A DNA stretch of 64,000 nucleotides from Mesorhizobium sp. M4B.F.Ca.ET.058.02.1.1 (GTDB lineage Bacteria; Pseudomonadota; Alphaproteobacteria; Rhizobiales; Rhizobiaceae): assembly GCF_003952505.1 (NCBI RefSeq), contig NZ_CP034450.1:4402001-4466000 (forward strand), written 5' to 3'. Of the stretch, positions 30,264 through 40,055 are shown piece by piece (positions within the stretch are counted from its first letter, which is position 1; each line of letters begins with the position of its first letter). The notes under the pieces were generated by a model, which saw nothing but the letters and a program-made list of their open reading frames with translations, did no database searches and had not been told where the DNA came from. The position numbers and the translations under genes were made by a program.

Positions 30264-30284
30264 TGCTCAGACGAAGCGGACGAA

Positions 30285-31334
30285 CTAGGCCTTCGGCACG
30301 AACGGCGCCGGGCGCCGGCCAGCGCCCTGCCGCTCCAGCATCCAGCCAGGATATTCGGAGGGCAGTGTGCTGACCTCGTCCAGCCTGGCGATATCCTCGG
30401 CGTCGAGCTTCAGCGCGGTGGCGGCGAGGTTCTGCTCGAGCTGGTCCATGCGGCTGGCGCCGATGATGACGCTCATCACGAAGGGTTTTGCCAGCACGTA
30501 GCCGAGCGCCACGGTGGCAACGCTGACATCGTGCTTCCTGGCGAGTTCGCGCATGACAGCGACGGCTGCCCAGGCGCGATCCTCGTTGACCGGCGGAAAG
30601 TTGAAGGAGGCGCGTCGGCCTTCGCCATTGCCAGGCGCGCCCGGACCGTATTTGCCGGAGAGCAGCCCGCCGGCCATCGGTGACCAGACCATCAGGCCGA
30701 GCTTCTCCTCATTGAGCAGCGGCACGATCTCGCGTTCGAGGTCGCGGCCGGCGATCGAATAGTAGGATTGCACGGTTTCGAAGCGGGCAAGGCCCCTGCG
30801 CTCGGCAATGCCCAGCGCCTTGGCGATGCGCCAGGCCTGCCAGTTCGAGACGCCGACGTAACGCACCTTGCCGCTGGACACGAGATCGTCGAGCGCCCGC
30901 AGCGTCTCGTCGATCGGGCTCACCGTGTCGGTGCCGTGCAGCTGGTAGAGGTCGATGTGATCGAGCTGCAGCCGTTCGAGGCTGGCGTCGACCGAATCCA
31001 TGATGTGGCCGCGCGAGGAGCCGCGCTGGTTCGGGCCCTCGCCCATGACGCCATGCACCTTGGTGGCGATGATGACGTCCGACCTTTTGACGCCGAGATC
31101 GCGGAGCGACTGGCCGAGCAGTCTTTCGGAGGCGCCGAATGAATAGACGTCGGCCGTGTCGAAGAAGTTGACGCCGGCGGCAATCGAGCGGCCGACGATC
31201 TCGTTGACGCCTTTCTGGTCGAGGCTGGCGATCAGGCCCCATTGGGCGTTCTCGCCGGCGGCGCCGAAGGTCATGGTGCCGAGGCAAAGTTCGGAGACGA
31301 ACAGGCCGGTGTTTCCGAGTTGATTGTAGCGCAT
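30285..31334 (-). CDS. Aldo/keto reductase
   Basis: NADPH-dependent oxidoreductase of 349 residues. Catalytic residues appear as Asp/Tyr in FFDTADVYSFG, Lys in IATKVHGV and His in LYQLHGTD. It is about as long as, but clearly diverged from, the other aldo/keto reductase nearby, so the two are not a recent tandem duplication. CTGGAGCTCCC precedes the ATG. An operator-filled promoter lies 37 bases upstream, suggesting repression by a dimeric regulator not present next to it. Confidence 0.92.
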   Translation of the reverse strand: MRYNQLGNTGLFVSELCLGTMTFGAAGENAQWGLIASLDQKGVNEIVGRSIAAGVNFFDTADVYSFGASERLLGQSLRDLGVKRSDVIIATKVHGVMGEGPNQRGSSRGHIMDSVDASLERLQLDHIDLYQLHGTDTVSPIDETLRALDDLVSSGKVRYVGVSNWQAWRIAKALGIAERRGLARFETVQSYYSIAGRDLEREIVPLLNEEKLGLMVWSPMAGGLLSGKYGPGAPGNGEGRRASFNFPPVNEDRAWAAVAVMRELARKHDVSVATVALGYVLAKPFVMSVIIGASRMDQLEQNLAATALKLDAEDIARLDEVSTLPSEYPGWMLERQGAGRRPAPFVPKA

Positions 31335-31370
31335 GTTGGGAGCTCCAGGGAGATGGGAATGACGCTGGAG

Positions 31371-31398
31371 AAAATAGGAACGGTACGTTCCGTTTCAA
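31371..31398 (-). promoter_or_regulatory. Promoter with an operator filling its spacer
   Basis: On the minus strand TTGAAA (31,398-31,393) and TATTTT (31,376-31,371) are spaced by 16 bases. Fifteen of these 16 are the perfect palindrome GGAACGTACCGTTCC (31,377-31,391). A dimer bound there would block RNA polymerase. The GGAACG-N3-CGTTCC form is typical of TetR-type operators. It drives the aldo/keto reductase starting at 31,334. Confidence 0.7.
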
Positions 31399-31455
31399 GA
31401 GCTTGGAGCAAGCGTGGCGAGCAACTGGCTCAAGAGAACCGTCGGGCAGCCACCG

Positions 31456-31866
31456 CTAGGCAGTAGGTGGTTCCCAGGGATTAAGTACGGTAACGCCGAT
31501 GTCTTCGAAGTCAGACATTGCGCGTAACCACGATTAGGTCATGGACGAGGGCTGTCGCTGCTATCAGTGTGTCTGCGCTACCTCGCGTACGACCTGCCGT
31601 GATGCGGCCCCTGCCAACGCAATCTCTTCGGTGATTGGAAGAATGCAGTCTGCATTGTCTCTTCGCAACTCTCGCAGCCAGATATCGAGCCGGGCCGCCC
31701 TTTCAGGGTCAACCTTGCGCTGCTTGACGATCCCTCGCTCGATCTCGCCAAGGGTAATGACGCTAAGGCTGATCGACGCCGGATCGATCGAAGCCACCCA
31801 CGCAGGCGGCTTCGGCAGGCGCCTCTGCGTATCCGAAGCGACGTTCGTATCCAGCAGGTATATTCA
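31456..31866 (-). pseudogene. Decayed VapC-type PIN toxin
   Basis: Reading past three lesions gives a PIN-domain toxin. The N-terminus YLLDTNVASDTQRR is in frame directly after the antitoxin stop but has no ATG, since the expected TGATG reads TGAATA. The middle (SISLSVITLGEIERGIVKQR) is intact. A one-base deletion near GCATGGGG then shifts the frame; the following ITAGRTRGSADTLIAATALV is readable in the next frame. A second, two-base loss before DFEDIGVTVLNPWE shifts it again. The normal end is TAG at 31,456. The toxin is almost certainly dead. Confidence 0.85.
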
Positions 31867-32118
31867 GAGGTCGATGTCCCGGATCATCGTATTCCGGCGA
31901 CGGGTGATTTCCTCGTCAAACTCATCGTCCCACCCGGGGCCGGTCAGAAGATATTCGGCAAGCGATTTCTTCTTTCCGGCAAGGCGATCGTAGTCCTCCA
32001 CGGACAGGACAACTGCAGCCCGTTCACCGCGAAGTGTCACGGTCTGTGGCCCTTCGGTTCGCGCCCGCTGAAACACTTTCGAAAAATTGTTTTTTGCGTC
32101 CTGTAGATGCCAGTTCAT
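31864..32118 (-). CDS. Phd/YefM-type antitoxin, orphaned
   Basis: Antitoxin of 84 residues with an N-terminal Phd/YefM DNA-binding domain (NWHLQDAKNNFSKVFQRA, then VTLRGERAAVVLSVEDYDRL) and a charged C-terminal tail that would block a PIN toxin. The start MNWHLQ at 32,118 fits the family; an ATG 14 codons upstream does not. Its toxin partner immediately downstream is decayed, so this gene may persist only as an autorepressor or as protection against related toxins. Confidence 0.85.
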   Translation of the reverse strand: MNWHLQDAKNNFSKVFQRARTEGPQTVTLRGERAAVVLSVEDYDRLAGKKKSLAEYLLTGPGWDDEFDEEITRRRNTMIRDIDL

Positions 32119-32187
32119 GAAGACCGTCCTAGCTAGCTTGGCTGGATATACATCTGGCAAGCCTTTGCGGCGAGGTTCATCGCCCAG

Positions 32188-32850
32188 TTATCGGCTGCCG
32201 AAGATCGCCGAGCCGACCCTGACGCTGGTCGCGCCGAAGGCGATCGCCGTCTCGTAGTCGCCGGACATGCCCATCGACAGCTTTGCGACCCCAGCCTCCT
32301 TGCCGAGCTTCTCCAGCAGCGCGAAATGCGGGCCGGGGTTCTCGTCGGCTGGCGGAATGCACATCAGGCCTTCGACCGCAAGGCCGTGGACCTCGCGGCA
32401 GCGCTTGACGAAGGCGACCGCCTCGCGCGGCTCGATGCCGGCCTTTTGCGGCTCCGAGCCGGTGTTGACCTGAACGTAGAGTTTTGGTGTCCGGCCCTGT
32501 CTCGCCATCTCCTTGGCGAGTTCGGCGGCGATCTTCTCGCGGTCCACGGTCTCGATGACGTCGAACAGCGTGACCGCTTCCCTGGCCTTGTTCGACTGCA
32601 GCGGACCGATCAGATGCAATTCGATGCCGGGAAATAGATGCTTCAGCGCCGGCCATTTGCCTTGCGCTTCCTGCACGCGGTTTTCGCCGAAGACGCGCTG
32701 GCCGGCCTCGATGACCGGGCTGATCGATGCGGCCTCGAAGGTCTTCGACACCGCCACCAGCGTGACCGCGCCTTGGTCGCGGCCGGCCTCGCGCTCGGCG
32801 GCGGCAATCCTTGCCTTGACGGCAAAAAGCTGTTCGACGGCGCTCGTCAT
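32188..32850 (-). CDS. YggS/PROSC family PLP-binding protein
   Basis: Pyridoxal-5'-phosphate homeostasis protein of 220 residues. The cofactor lysine is in [24 protein letters not shown] and GLMCIPP follow, with the phosphate-binding end [20 protein letters not shown]. It is divergent from leuS with a spacer of 147 bases. The start MTSAVEQ at 32,850 is chosen over ATGs further upstream that lack homology to the family. Confidence 0.93.
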   Translation of the reverse strand: MTSAVEQLFAVKARIAAAEREAGRDQGAVTLVAVSKTFEAASISPVIEAGQRVFGENRVQEAQGKWPALKHLFPGIELHLIGPLQSNKAREAVTLFDVIETVDREKIAAELAKEMARQGRTPKLYVQVNTGSEPQKAGIEPREAVAFVKRCREVHGLAVEGLMCIPPADENPGPHFALLEKLGKEAGVAKLSMGMSGDYETAIAFGATSVRVGSAIFGSR

Positions 32851-32997
32851 GCCCATATCCTGCCTGTAGTTTTGGTCCTCGCCGGCTCGCCGCAGTTGAC
32901 GGGTCCGGCAATCCATGATGAACACCGCGACGACATTTTCCTGGGCCGCCGGGCATTGCCCCGCGGTTCGTGCCAGCTTTTAAGTGAAAAACATCCG

Positions 32998-35625
32998 ATG
33001 GCAACCGAACGATACAATCCGCGCGCGTCAGAGCCCAAATGGCAGAAGGCCTGGGCCGAAAAGAAGCTGTTCGAGGCCGACAACGCCGATCCGAAGCCGA
33101 AATACTACGTGCTCGAGATGTTCCCCTATCCGTCGGGGCGCATCCATATCGGCCATACCCGCAACTATACGATGGGCGACGTCGTGGCGCGCTACAAGCG
33201 CGCCAAGGGTTTTAACGTGCTGCACCCGATGGGCTGGGATGCCTTCGGCATGCCGGCCGAGAACGCGGCGATGCAGAACAAGGTCCACCCCAAGGACTGG
33301 ACCTATGAGAACATCGCCACCATGCGCGAGCAGCTCAAGGTCATGGGCCTGTCGCTGGACTGGGCGCGCGAGTTCGCCACCTGCGACGTCGACTACTACC
33401 ACCGCCAGCAGATGCTGTTCCTCGACTTCGTCGAGAAGGGGCTGGTGACGCGCAAATCCTCCAAGGTCAACTGGGACCCGGAGGACATGACGGTGCTCGC
33501 CAACGAGCAGGTCATCGACGGTCGCGGCTGGCGCTCCGGCGCGCTGGTCGAGCAGCGGGAACTGACGCAGTGGTTCTTCAAGATCACCGACTTCGCGCAG
33601 GACCTGCTGGATTCGCTCGAAGGCCTCGACGAATGGCCGGAGAAGGTCAAGCTGATGCAGCACAACTGGATCGGCCGCTCGGAAGGGCTGCTGATCCGCT
33701 GGCCGCTGGCCAAGCCGGTCGCCGGCGAGCATGAGCTGGAGGTCTACACGACCAGGCCGGACACTATCTTCGGCGCCTCGTTCATGGCGGTCGCCGCCGA
33801 CCATCCGCTGGCCAAGAAGGCTGCCGAGGATAATGTCGAGCTGGCCAAGTTCATCGACGAGGTCCGCCACATGGGCACCTCGGTGGCGGCGCTGGAGACG
33901 GCCGAGAAGAAGGGCTTCGACACCGGCATCCGCGTCGTCCATCCGTTCGACGAGAACTGGACGCTGCCGGTCTATGTCGCCAATTTCGTGCTGATGGAAT
34001 ACGGCACCGGCGCCATCTTCGGCTGCCCGTCCGGCGACCAGCGCGACCTCGACTTCGCCAACAAATACGGCCTGCCGGTGATCCCGGTGGTGATGCCGGA
34101 AGGCGGCGACGCCAAGACCTTCCAGATCATCGAGGAGGCCTATGTCGACGACGGCGTGATGATCAATTCGCGCTTCCTCGACGGCATGAAGCCGGAGAAG
34201 GCCTTCGACGAGGTGGCCAGGCTTCTGGAAAAGAAGACAATCGGTAACCGGCCGATGGCCGAGCGCAAGGTGAACTTCCGCCTGCGCGACTGGGGCATTT
34301 CGCGCCAGCGCTATTGGGGCTGCCCGATCCCGATGATCCATTGCGAGGATTGCGGGGTGGTGCCGGTGCCGAAGGCCGACCTGCCGGTCAAGCTGCCCGA
34401 CGACATCGAGTTCGACCGGCCGGGCAACCCGCTCGATCGCCACCCCACCTGGCGGCACGTCAATTGCCCGCAATGCGGCAAGCCGGCGCGGCGCGAGACG
34501 GACACGATGGACACGTTCGTCGATTCGTCCTGGTATTTCGCGCGCTTCACCGCGCCCTGGGCCAACGATCCGACCGACCCGAAGGCGGCCAATGAGTGGC
34601 TGGCGGTCGACCAATATATTGGCGGCATCGAGCACGCGATCCTGCACTTGCTCTATTCGCGCTTCTTCACCCGCGCCATGCGCGAGACCGGCCATCTCGA
34701 TCTCGCCGAGCCGTTCAAGGGCCTGTTCACGCAAGGCATGGTGGTGCATGAGACCTACCGTGTCGGCGGCCCGTCCAACAACGGACGCTGGCTGTCGCCG
34801 AGCGAAGTCAGGCTCGAGGACGATGGCGGCAAGCGCCGCGCCGTCGACATCGCCACCGGCGAGGAGGCCGTCATCGGCCCGCTTGAGAAGATGTCGAAGT
34901 CGAAGAAGAACACGGTGAGCCCGGAAGAGATCACCGACGGCTACGGCGCCGATACCGCGCGCTGGTTCATGCTGTCGGATTCGCCGCCCGAGCGCGACGT
35001 CGAATGGACCGACGACGGCGCCGCCGGCGCGCATCGCTTCGTCCAGCGCATCTGGCGCCTGGTGTCGATCGCGGCCGAATCGCTGGCCGGCGTCAAGCCA
35101 GAGGCGGCGCGGGAGGGCGAGGCGGGCGCTGTCTCCAAGGCCGCGCACAAAATCCTCAAGGCGGTCGGCGAGGATATCGAGAAGCTCGGCTTCAACCGCG
35201 CCATAGCCCGCATCTACGAGCTGGCCAATGCATTGACCACGCCGCTCAACGAGGCGGCAGAAGGCAAGGCCGATGCGGCGCTGAAAGGCGCCTGCCGCGA
35301 GGCGGTGGAGATCCTAGTGCATCTGATGGCGCCGGTCATGCCGCATCTGGCCGAGGAGTGCTGGGAGACGCTGGGCGGCACCGAAATGGTCGCCGAACGG
35401 CCATGGCCGGTCTTCGATCCGGCGCTCGTCGTCGACAACGAGATCGTGCTGCCGGTGCAGGTCAACGGCAAGAAGCGCGGGGATTTGACAATTGCCCGCG
35501 ACGCGGACCAAGGTGCGGTCGAAAAAGCGGTGCTGGCCCTCGACTTCGTGCAGAAAGCGCTGGAAGGTAAGGCGCCCCGCAAGGTGATCATCGTGCCGCA
35601 GAGGATCGTCAATGTCGTTGCCTGA
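32998..35625 (+). CDS. leuS: Leucyl-tRNA synthetase
   Basis: Class I aminoacyl-tRNA synthetase of 875 residues, charging tRNA-Leu. The HIGH signature is in [16 protein letters not shown] and the KMSKS loop in [13 protein letters not shown]. The CP1 editing domain lies between them and the anticodon-binding helices and C-terminal domain follow. The start MATERYNP at 32,998 fits the family. The lptE start lies 14 bases inside its 3' end, so the two are translated together. Confidence 0.98.
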   Translation: MATERYNPRASEPKWQKAWAEKKLFEADNADPKPKYYVLEMFPYPSGRIHIGHTRNYTMGDVVARYKRAKGFNVLHPMGWDAFGMPAENAAMQNKVHPKDWTYENIATMREQLKVMGLSLDWAREFATCDVDYYHRQQMLFLDFVEKGLVTRKSSKVNWDPEDMTVLANEQVIDGRGWRSGALVEQRELTQWFFKITDFAQDLLDSLEGLDEWPEKVKLMQHNWIGRSEGLLIRWPLAKPVAGEHELEVYTTRPDTIFGASFMAVAADHPLAKKAAEDNVELAKFIDEVRHMGTSVAALETAEKKGFDTGIRVVHPFDENWTLPVYVANFVLMEYGTGAIFGCPSGDQRDLDFANKYGLPVIPVVMPEGGDAKTFQIIEEAYVDDGVMINSRFLDGMKPEKAFDEVARLLEKKTIGNRPMAERKVNFRLRDWGISRQRYWGCPIPMIHCEDCGVVPVPKADLPVKLPDDIEFDRPGNPLDRHPTWRHVNCPQCGKPARRETDTMDTFVDSSWYFARFTAPWANDPTDPKAANEWLAVDQYIGGIEHAILHLLYSRFFTRAMRETGHLDLAEPFKGLFTQGMVVHETYRVGGPSNNGRWLSPSEVRLEDDGGKRRAVDIATGEEAVIGPLEKMSKSKKNTVSPEEITDGYGADTARWFMLSDSPPERDVEWTDDGAAGAHRFVQRIWRLVSIAAESLAGVKPEAAREGEAGAVSKAAHKILKAVGEDIEKLGFNRAIARIYELANALTTPLNEAAEGKADAALKGACREAVEILVHLMAPVMPHLAEECWETLGGTEMVAERPWPVFDPALVVDNEIVLPVQVNGKKRGDLTIARDADQGAVEKAVLALDFVQKALEGKAPRKVIIVPQRIVNVVA

Positions 35626-36178
35626 TTTCGGAAAGACGACGCGCTCGCTCCGCCGCACCGCGCTGTACGGCCTGGTCGCCTCGCTGGCATTGGTGTCGGC
35701 CTGCACCGTCAGGCCGCTCTATTCGAACGCGCCGCTTACCGCCGGCTCGACTGTCGGCGCCGCCGCCGAACTGGCGTCGATCTCGGTCAAGCCGGTCAAG
35801 ACCCGCTATGCCCAGCAGGTGCGCAATAATCTGATCTTCGCGCTCGGCCAGGGCGCCGGCGAACCGGCTACGCCTGCCTATACGCTCGATCTCGGCGTCA
35901 CCGAGCTGGTCGAATCGGCGGCCCTGGTGCAGATCCAGACCGACGAGGACGAACCGACGGCCGGCACGGTGACATTGACCGCGAATTATGTACTGCGGGA
36001 CACCACCGGCACGGTCATCGCCACGGGCAAGCGCTCGGTGCCGTCATCCTTCGACCGGCCGCGTCAGGAATATGCATCTTACCGGGCGCAGATCGATGCC
36101 GAGAACCGCGCAGCGCGCGAGCTGGCGGACCTGCTCAGGCTCGCCGTCGCGCAGGACTTGATCAAGCACGGCAAGTAG
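35612..36178 (+). CDS. lptE: LPS-assembly lipoprotein LptE
   Basis: Outer-membrane lipoprotein of 188 residues that plugs the LptD barrel in lipopolysaccharide export. A hydrophobic signal peptide ends in a lipobox LVSAC with the cysteine at about residue 31. The mature part has the LptE fold pattern ([20 protein letters not shown]). It overlaps leuS by 14 bases, as is usual in alphaproteobacteria. No holA follows, which is commonly the next gene. Confidence 0.88.
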   Translation: MSLPDFGKTTRSLRRTALYGLVASLALVSACTVRPLYSNAPLTAGSTVGAAAELASISVKPVKTRYAQQVRNNLIFALGQGAGEPATPAYTLDLGVTELVESAALVQIQTDEDEPTAGTVTLTANYVLRDTTGTVIATGKRSVPSSFDRPRQEYASYRAQIDAENRAARELADLLRLAVAQDLIKHGK

Positions 36179-36187
36179 GCCTGAGGC

Positions 36188-36290
36188 GTATTGATATTCA
36201 GGTGAGGCCGGCCTGCCTTCAAGTACGCTCCGCTCTGGCTCTCGGAAACCACCGTTCTCGGCGTGGCTTGACCTGACTCTCAACACACCC
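36188..36290. repeat. Dispersed intergenic repeat, short copy
   Basis: Shares TGATATTCAGGTGA, GCCGGCCTGC, CTTCAAGTACGCTCCGCT and the end motif CTCAAC-CACCC with the copy at 19,001-19,134, but lacks about 35 internal bases that form one side of the central hairpin in the long copy. It lies directly downstream of lptE. Confidence 0.75.
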
Positions 36291-36313
36291 AAGCGCACAA
36301 GTATGCATTCACC

Positions 36314-36341
36314 AAAAAAGGCCGGTCGCCCGGCCTTTTTT
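36314..36341. terminator. Bidirectional terminator between lptE and the transaldolase gene
   Basis: Perfect 12-bp stem AAAAAAGGCCGG/CCGGCCTTTTTT with loop TCGC. The A and T runs on either side make it work for both the plus-strand leuS-lptE transcript and the converging minus-strand gene. Confidence 0.9.
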
Positions 36342-36355
36342 CTTACCTGACGAGA

Positions 36356-37012
36356 TCAGCCGATTTTCTGGCCGGTCTTGGCCCAGTCGGCGAGGAAGGC
36401 GGCGAGGCCCTTGTCGGTCAGCGGATGGCTGACCAGCGCCTTCAGCGTCGCCGGCGGCGCGGTGATGACGTCGGCGCCGATCAGCGCCGCCTGCTTGACG
36501 TGGTTCACAGTGCGCACCGAGGCGGTCAGGATCTCGGTCTGGAAGTCGTAATTGTCGTAGATCTGCCTGATCTCCTGGATCAGCTCCATGCCGTCCGAGC
36601 CGGTGTCGTCGATGCGGCCGACGAAGGGCGAGATGAAGGAGGCGCCGGCCTTGGCGGCGAGCAGCGCCTGGTTGGCGGAGAAGCAGAGCGTGACGTTGAC
36701 CATGCGCTTCATCTCGGTGCGGATCGTCTTGCAGGCCTTCAGCCCGTCGAGTGTCAGCGGCACCTTGATGCAGACATTGGGGGCGATCTTGGCCAGTACC
36801 TCCGCCTCGGCCATCATCTGCTGGTATTCGGTCGCCACGACCTCGGCCGAGACCGGACCTTCGACGATGTCGCAGATCTGCTTGGTGACCTCGGCAATCT
36901 TGCCGCCCGATTTCAGGATCAGCGAGGGATTGGTGGTGACGCCATCGAGCAGCCCCAGATCGTTCAGCTCGCGGATTTCCTTGATATCGGCGGTGTCGAC
37001 AAAAAATTTCAT
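36356..37012 (-). CDS. fsa: Transaldolase / fructose-6-phosphate aldolase family
   Basis: Small transaldolase of 218 residues in the TalC/FSA subfamily, acting in sugar-phosphate interconversion. It begins [20 protein letters not shown], has DGVTTNPSL, and the Schiff-base lysine is in [14 protein letters not shown] and true TalC are hard to separate by eye, so the exact reaction is open. CAGGAGACC lies upstream of the ATG at 37,012; the gene is divergent from priA. Confidence 0.9.
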   Translation of the reverse strand: MKFFVDTADIKEIRELNDLGLLDGVTTNPSLILKSGGKIAEVTKQICDIVEGPVSAEVVATEYQQMMAEAEVLAKIAPNVCIKVPLTLDGLKACKTIRTEMKRMVNVTLCFSANQALLAAKAGASFISPFVGRIDDTGSDGMELIQEIRQIYDNYDFQTEILTASVRTVNHVKQAALIGADVITAPPATLKALVSHPLTDKGLAAFLADWAKTGQKIG

Positions 37013-37101
37013 CGCGGTCTCCTGAAGATTTTCATGTGCATGACATGCAGCTTGGGGGTCGGCCTTTGCTCTAGACCAAAGTCGGGGCAAGGTCACGCCT
37101 C

Positions 37102-39285
37102 ATGATGGAAGATTCGCCCTTTGTCGCCGCCGCGCCGGTGCTGGTGCCGATGCCGGCCGAGCGGCCCTACACCTATGCGGTGCCGGCCGGCATGCGCGTG
37201 GTGCCGGGCTCGATCGTGCGCGTGCCGCTGGGCCCCCGCCAGGTCGCCGGCATCGTCTGGGACGGCGCCGTCGAAACGGTCGACGCAAGGAAATTGCGGC
37301 CGATCGAGCTGGTCTTCGATTGCCCGCCGATCGACCGCGCGATGCGCCGCTTCGTCGACTGGATCGCGCAGTACACGCTGTCGGCCCCGGGCATGGTGGC
37401 GCGCATGCTGCTGCGTGCGCCGGAGGCCTTCGACCCGGAGCCCTGGATCGAAGGCCTGCAGCTCACCCTGGCTAGACCCGACCGGATGACCGAGGCGAGG
37501 GCGCGCGTGCTGGAGACGGCCGAGGGCGGCCTTGCCTGGACGCGCTCGGGCCTGGCGCATGCGGCCGGCGTATCGTCGGCGGTCATCGACGGCTTGCGGG
37601 CGCAAGGCGTGTTCGAGACGGTGATGATCCCGCCGCGGCCGGTGGTGGCAGCGCCTGATCCGGCCTATGCGCAGCCGACGCTGATGCCCGACCAGGAGGA
37701 CGCGGCGGCCATGCTGCGCGCCGGCGTCGCGGCGAACGCCTTTGGCGTCACCCTGCTCGACGGCGTCACCGGATCCGGCAAGACGGAAGTCTATTTCGAG
37801 GCGGTGGCGGCGGCGCTCGACCAGGGCAAGCAGGTGCTGATCCTGCTGCCGGAAATCGCGCTGACGCACGCCTTCCTGGAACGCTTCCAGGACCGTTTCG
37901 GCGCCAAGCCGGCGGAATGGCACTCGGACCTGCCGCCGAGAATGCGCGAAAAAGTCTGGCGGCAGGTGGCGGAAGGCGGCGTGCGCGTTGTTGCCGGGGC
38001 GCGCTCGGCGCTGTTCCTGCCGTTCCCGGAGCTCGGCCTGATCGTCGTCGACGAAGAGCACGACCCCGCCTACAAGCAAGAGGACCGCGTCTTCTACAAT
38101 GCGCGCGACATGGCGGTGGTGCGCGGCCACATAGGCGGCTTCCCGATCGTGCTCGCCTCGGCGACGCCGTCGGTCGAAAGCCGGGTCAATGCCAGCCAGG
38201 GCCGCTATCATCGGGCAGTGCTTTCGTCGCGCTTTGCCGAGGCGGCGCTGCCCGACTTGAAGTCGATCGACATGCGACGGGCGCCGCCGGCGCGCGGCGG
38301 TTTCCTGTCGGCCGTCCTGCTCGAGCAAATGGAGCGCACGCTAGGGAAAAAAGAACAGTCGCTGCTGTTCCTCAACCGGCGCGGCTATGCGCCGCTGACG
38401 CTTTGCCGTGTGTGCGGCCATCGCTTCGGCTGTCCGGTCTGCTCGGCCTGGCTGGTCGAGCACCGCTTCCGCGGCCAACTCGTCTGCCACCATTGTGGGC
38501 ACAATGAGCGGCGGCCGGAGTCCTGCCCGGAATGCGGCACGCTCGACCATCTCGTCGCCTGCGGTCCCGGCGTCGAGCGCATCGCCGAGGAGGTGGTGAC
38601 GCATTTTCCGGACGCCCGCACCATCGTCTTGTCGTCGGACCTGATGGGTGGCGTGCGCCGGCTGCGGCTCGAGTTGGAAGCCATCGCCAATGGCGAGGCC
38701 GACATCGTCATCGGCACGCAACTCGTCGCCAAGGGCCACAATTTTCCCAATATGACACTGGTCGGCGTGGTCGACGCCGATCTCGGCCTCGCCAATGGCG
38801 ATCCGCGCGCCGCCGAGCGCACCTTCCAGCTGCTCAGCCAGGTGACGGGCCGCGCCGGCCGCACCGGCAAGAAGAGCCTCGGTCTGCTGCAGACCTACCA
38901 GCCGGACCATCCGGTGATGCGGGCCATCGTCTCCGGTGACGCCGAGGCCTTTTACGAGCGCGAGATCGCCGAGCGCGAGCGGGCGGCGCTGCCGCCCTTC
39001 GGCCGGCTCGCCGGCGTCATCGTCAGCGCCGCGACGCGGGCCGAAGCGGAGGCGCATGCGCGCGGCCTGCGCCGCACCGCGCCGCAGGCGGCGGACCTGT
39101 TCGTGCTGGGCCCGGCCGAGGCGCCGTTGTCACTGCTCGGCGGGCGCCACCGCTTCCGCCTGCTGATCCAGGGCGAGCGGCGCGCCGACATGCAGGGCTT
39201 CATCCGCGCCATGCTGGCCGAAGGGCCGAAATTGCGCGGCTCGGTTCGGGTGCAGGTCGATATCGATCCGCAGAGCTTTTTGTGA
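37102..39285 (+). CDS. priA: Primosomal protein N' (replication restart helicase PriA)
   Basis: Superfamily 2 helicase of 727 residues that reloads the replicative helicase at stalled forks. Walker A is GVTGSGKTEVY and Walker B VVDEEHD; the zinc-binding region has CRVCGHRFGCPVCSAW and CHHCGHNERRPESCPECG, eight cysteines in all. The N-terminal 3'-DNA-binding domain includes VPLGPRQVAGIVW. Full length. A VapBC pair follows on the other strand only ten bases after its stop. Confidence 0.97.
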   Translation: MMEDSPFVAAAPVLVPMPAERPYTYAVPAGMRVVPGSIVRVPLGPRQVAGIVWDGAVETVDARKLRPIELVFDCPPIDRAMRRFVDWIAQYTLSAPGMVARMLLRAPEAFDPEPWIEGLQLTLARPDRMTEARARVLETAEGGLAWTRSGLAHAAGVSSAVIDGLRAQGVFETVMIPPRPVVAAPDPAYAQPTLMPDQEDAAAMLRAGVAANAFGVTLLDGVTGSGKTEVYFEAVAAALDQGKQVLILLPEIALTHAFLERFQDRFGAKPAEWHSDLPPRMREKVWRQVAEGGVRVVAGARSALFLPFPELGLIVVDEEHDPAYKQEDRVFYNARDMAVVRGHIGGFPIVLASATPSVESRVNASQGRYHRAVLSSRFAEAALPDLKSIDMRRAPPARGGFLSAVLLEQMERTLGKKEQSLLFLNRRGYAPLTLCRVCGHRFGCPVCSAWLVEHRFRGQLVCHHCGHNERRPESCPECGTLDHLVACGPGVERIAEEVVTHFPDARTIVLSSDLMGGVRRLRLELEAIANGEADIVIGTQLVAKGHNFPNMTLVGVVDADLGLANGDPRAAERTFQLLSQVTGRAGRTGKKSLGLLQTYQPDHPVMRAIVSGDAEAFYEREIAERERAALPPFGRLAGVIVSAATRAEAEAHARGLRRTAPQAADLFVLGPAEAPLSLLGGRHRFRLLIQGERRADMQGFIRAMLAEGPKLRGSVRVQVDIDPQSFL

Positions 39286-39295
39286 GATTACGAAA

Positions 39296-39751
39296 CTACT
39301 CCCGTGGACCAGTCTCAGCGAAGGGGTCCAGGTAGGGTACATCCAGAACCGCAAAATGCCGGACATTGGCCGTCAAGACTGAGAGGCCATTCAAACGAGC
39401 GGTCGCGGCGATCAGGATGTCCGCCAAGCCCGGGTTAAAGCCTCTGGCGAGAGCGGCATCCTCCAATTTGCCGGCTTCCCTCGCGATTGCCGTGTCGACT
39501 GGCAGAATGCGCTGGTCGAATTCCGCCAGCAGCCGTTCGAACCATTCGCCAATACGTGCCGCCTTCGAATTCGCGCCAGATCGCTTCAGCTTCGCAATGC
39601 CCTTTTCCACCTCCAGAACGACAATGGAAGACATATGCCATGAGCCGCGCGCCCGCTGTTCGGCAACCCATGTCTGAACGTGCGAGGGAAGGGGAGCACG
39701 GTCAGGTTCAAAGGCCGACAGGAACGACGTATCCAGCAGATAGCCAGTCAA
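39296..39751 (-). CDS. VapC-type PIN-domain toxin
   Basis: Ribonuclease toxin of 151 residues. The acidic active-site residues appear in YLLDTSFLSAF, VLEVEKGIAK and LADILIAATA, and the end VLTANVRHF completes the PIN fold. It starts with TTG at 39,751 overlapping the antitoxin stop by four bases (TTGA), giving translational coupling at a lower rate than the antitoxin. The reading frame is intact, so this pair is likely functional, unlike the decayed pair near 31.5 kb. Confidence 0.87.
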   Translation of the reverse strand: MTGYLLDTSFLSAFEPDRAPLPSHVQTWVAEQRARGSWHMSSIVVLEVEKGIAKLKRSGANSKAARIGEWFERLLAEFDQRILPVDTAIAREAGKLEDAALARGFNPGLADILIAATARLNGLSVLTANVRHFAVLDVPYLDPFAETGPRE

Positions 39752-39993
39752 AACTCGACGTCCCGGGACGGCGATTCGTTTCGCTCAAACTCGATGCCGC
39801 CGGGGTAATGAAGCAGGAAATCCACGAAGTCCTGCTGGCTGTTTTGCGGATAGAGCTTCTGCCCCTCTTCAATCGGGACAACCATGGCCGTTGGTTTGCC
39901 ATGCTTTGTGATGACGGTAGGCTCACCATTCTCGGCGGCCTCGACGAGCGCTGAGAAACCTGCCTTGGCCTCCCGAACCTGCATCGTCTTCAT
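39748..39993 (-). CDS. Phd/YefM-type antitoxin (VapB role)
   Basis: Antitoxin of 81 residues: MKTMQVREAKAGFSALVEAA forms the Phd DNA-binding start, then PTVITKHGKPTAMVVPI; the acidic tail GIEFERNESPSRDVEF would contact the toxin. AAGGAGGCAGTT just before the ATG is a very strong ribosome binding site, in contrast to the TTG start of the toxin. Confidence 0.88.
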   Translation of the reverse strand: MKTMQVREAKAGFSALVEAAENGEPTVITKHGKPTAMVVPIEEGQKLYPQNSQQDFVDFLLHYPGGIEFERNESPSRDVEF

Positions 39994-40055
39994 AACTGCC
40001 TCCTTGTAGTCTCATGTGGTCATAATATAGGAATTGCTGGAAAGGAACAGCCACC

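Noticed and set aside
33028..35148. Open frame of 706 codons antisense to leuS
   Set aside because: Mirror of leuS codon bias, with no start signal and no recognisable protein features.
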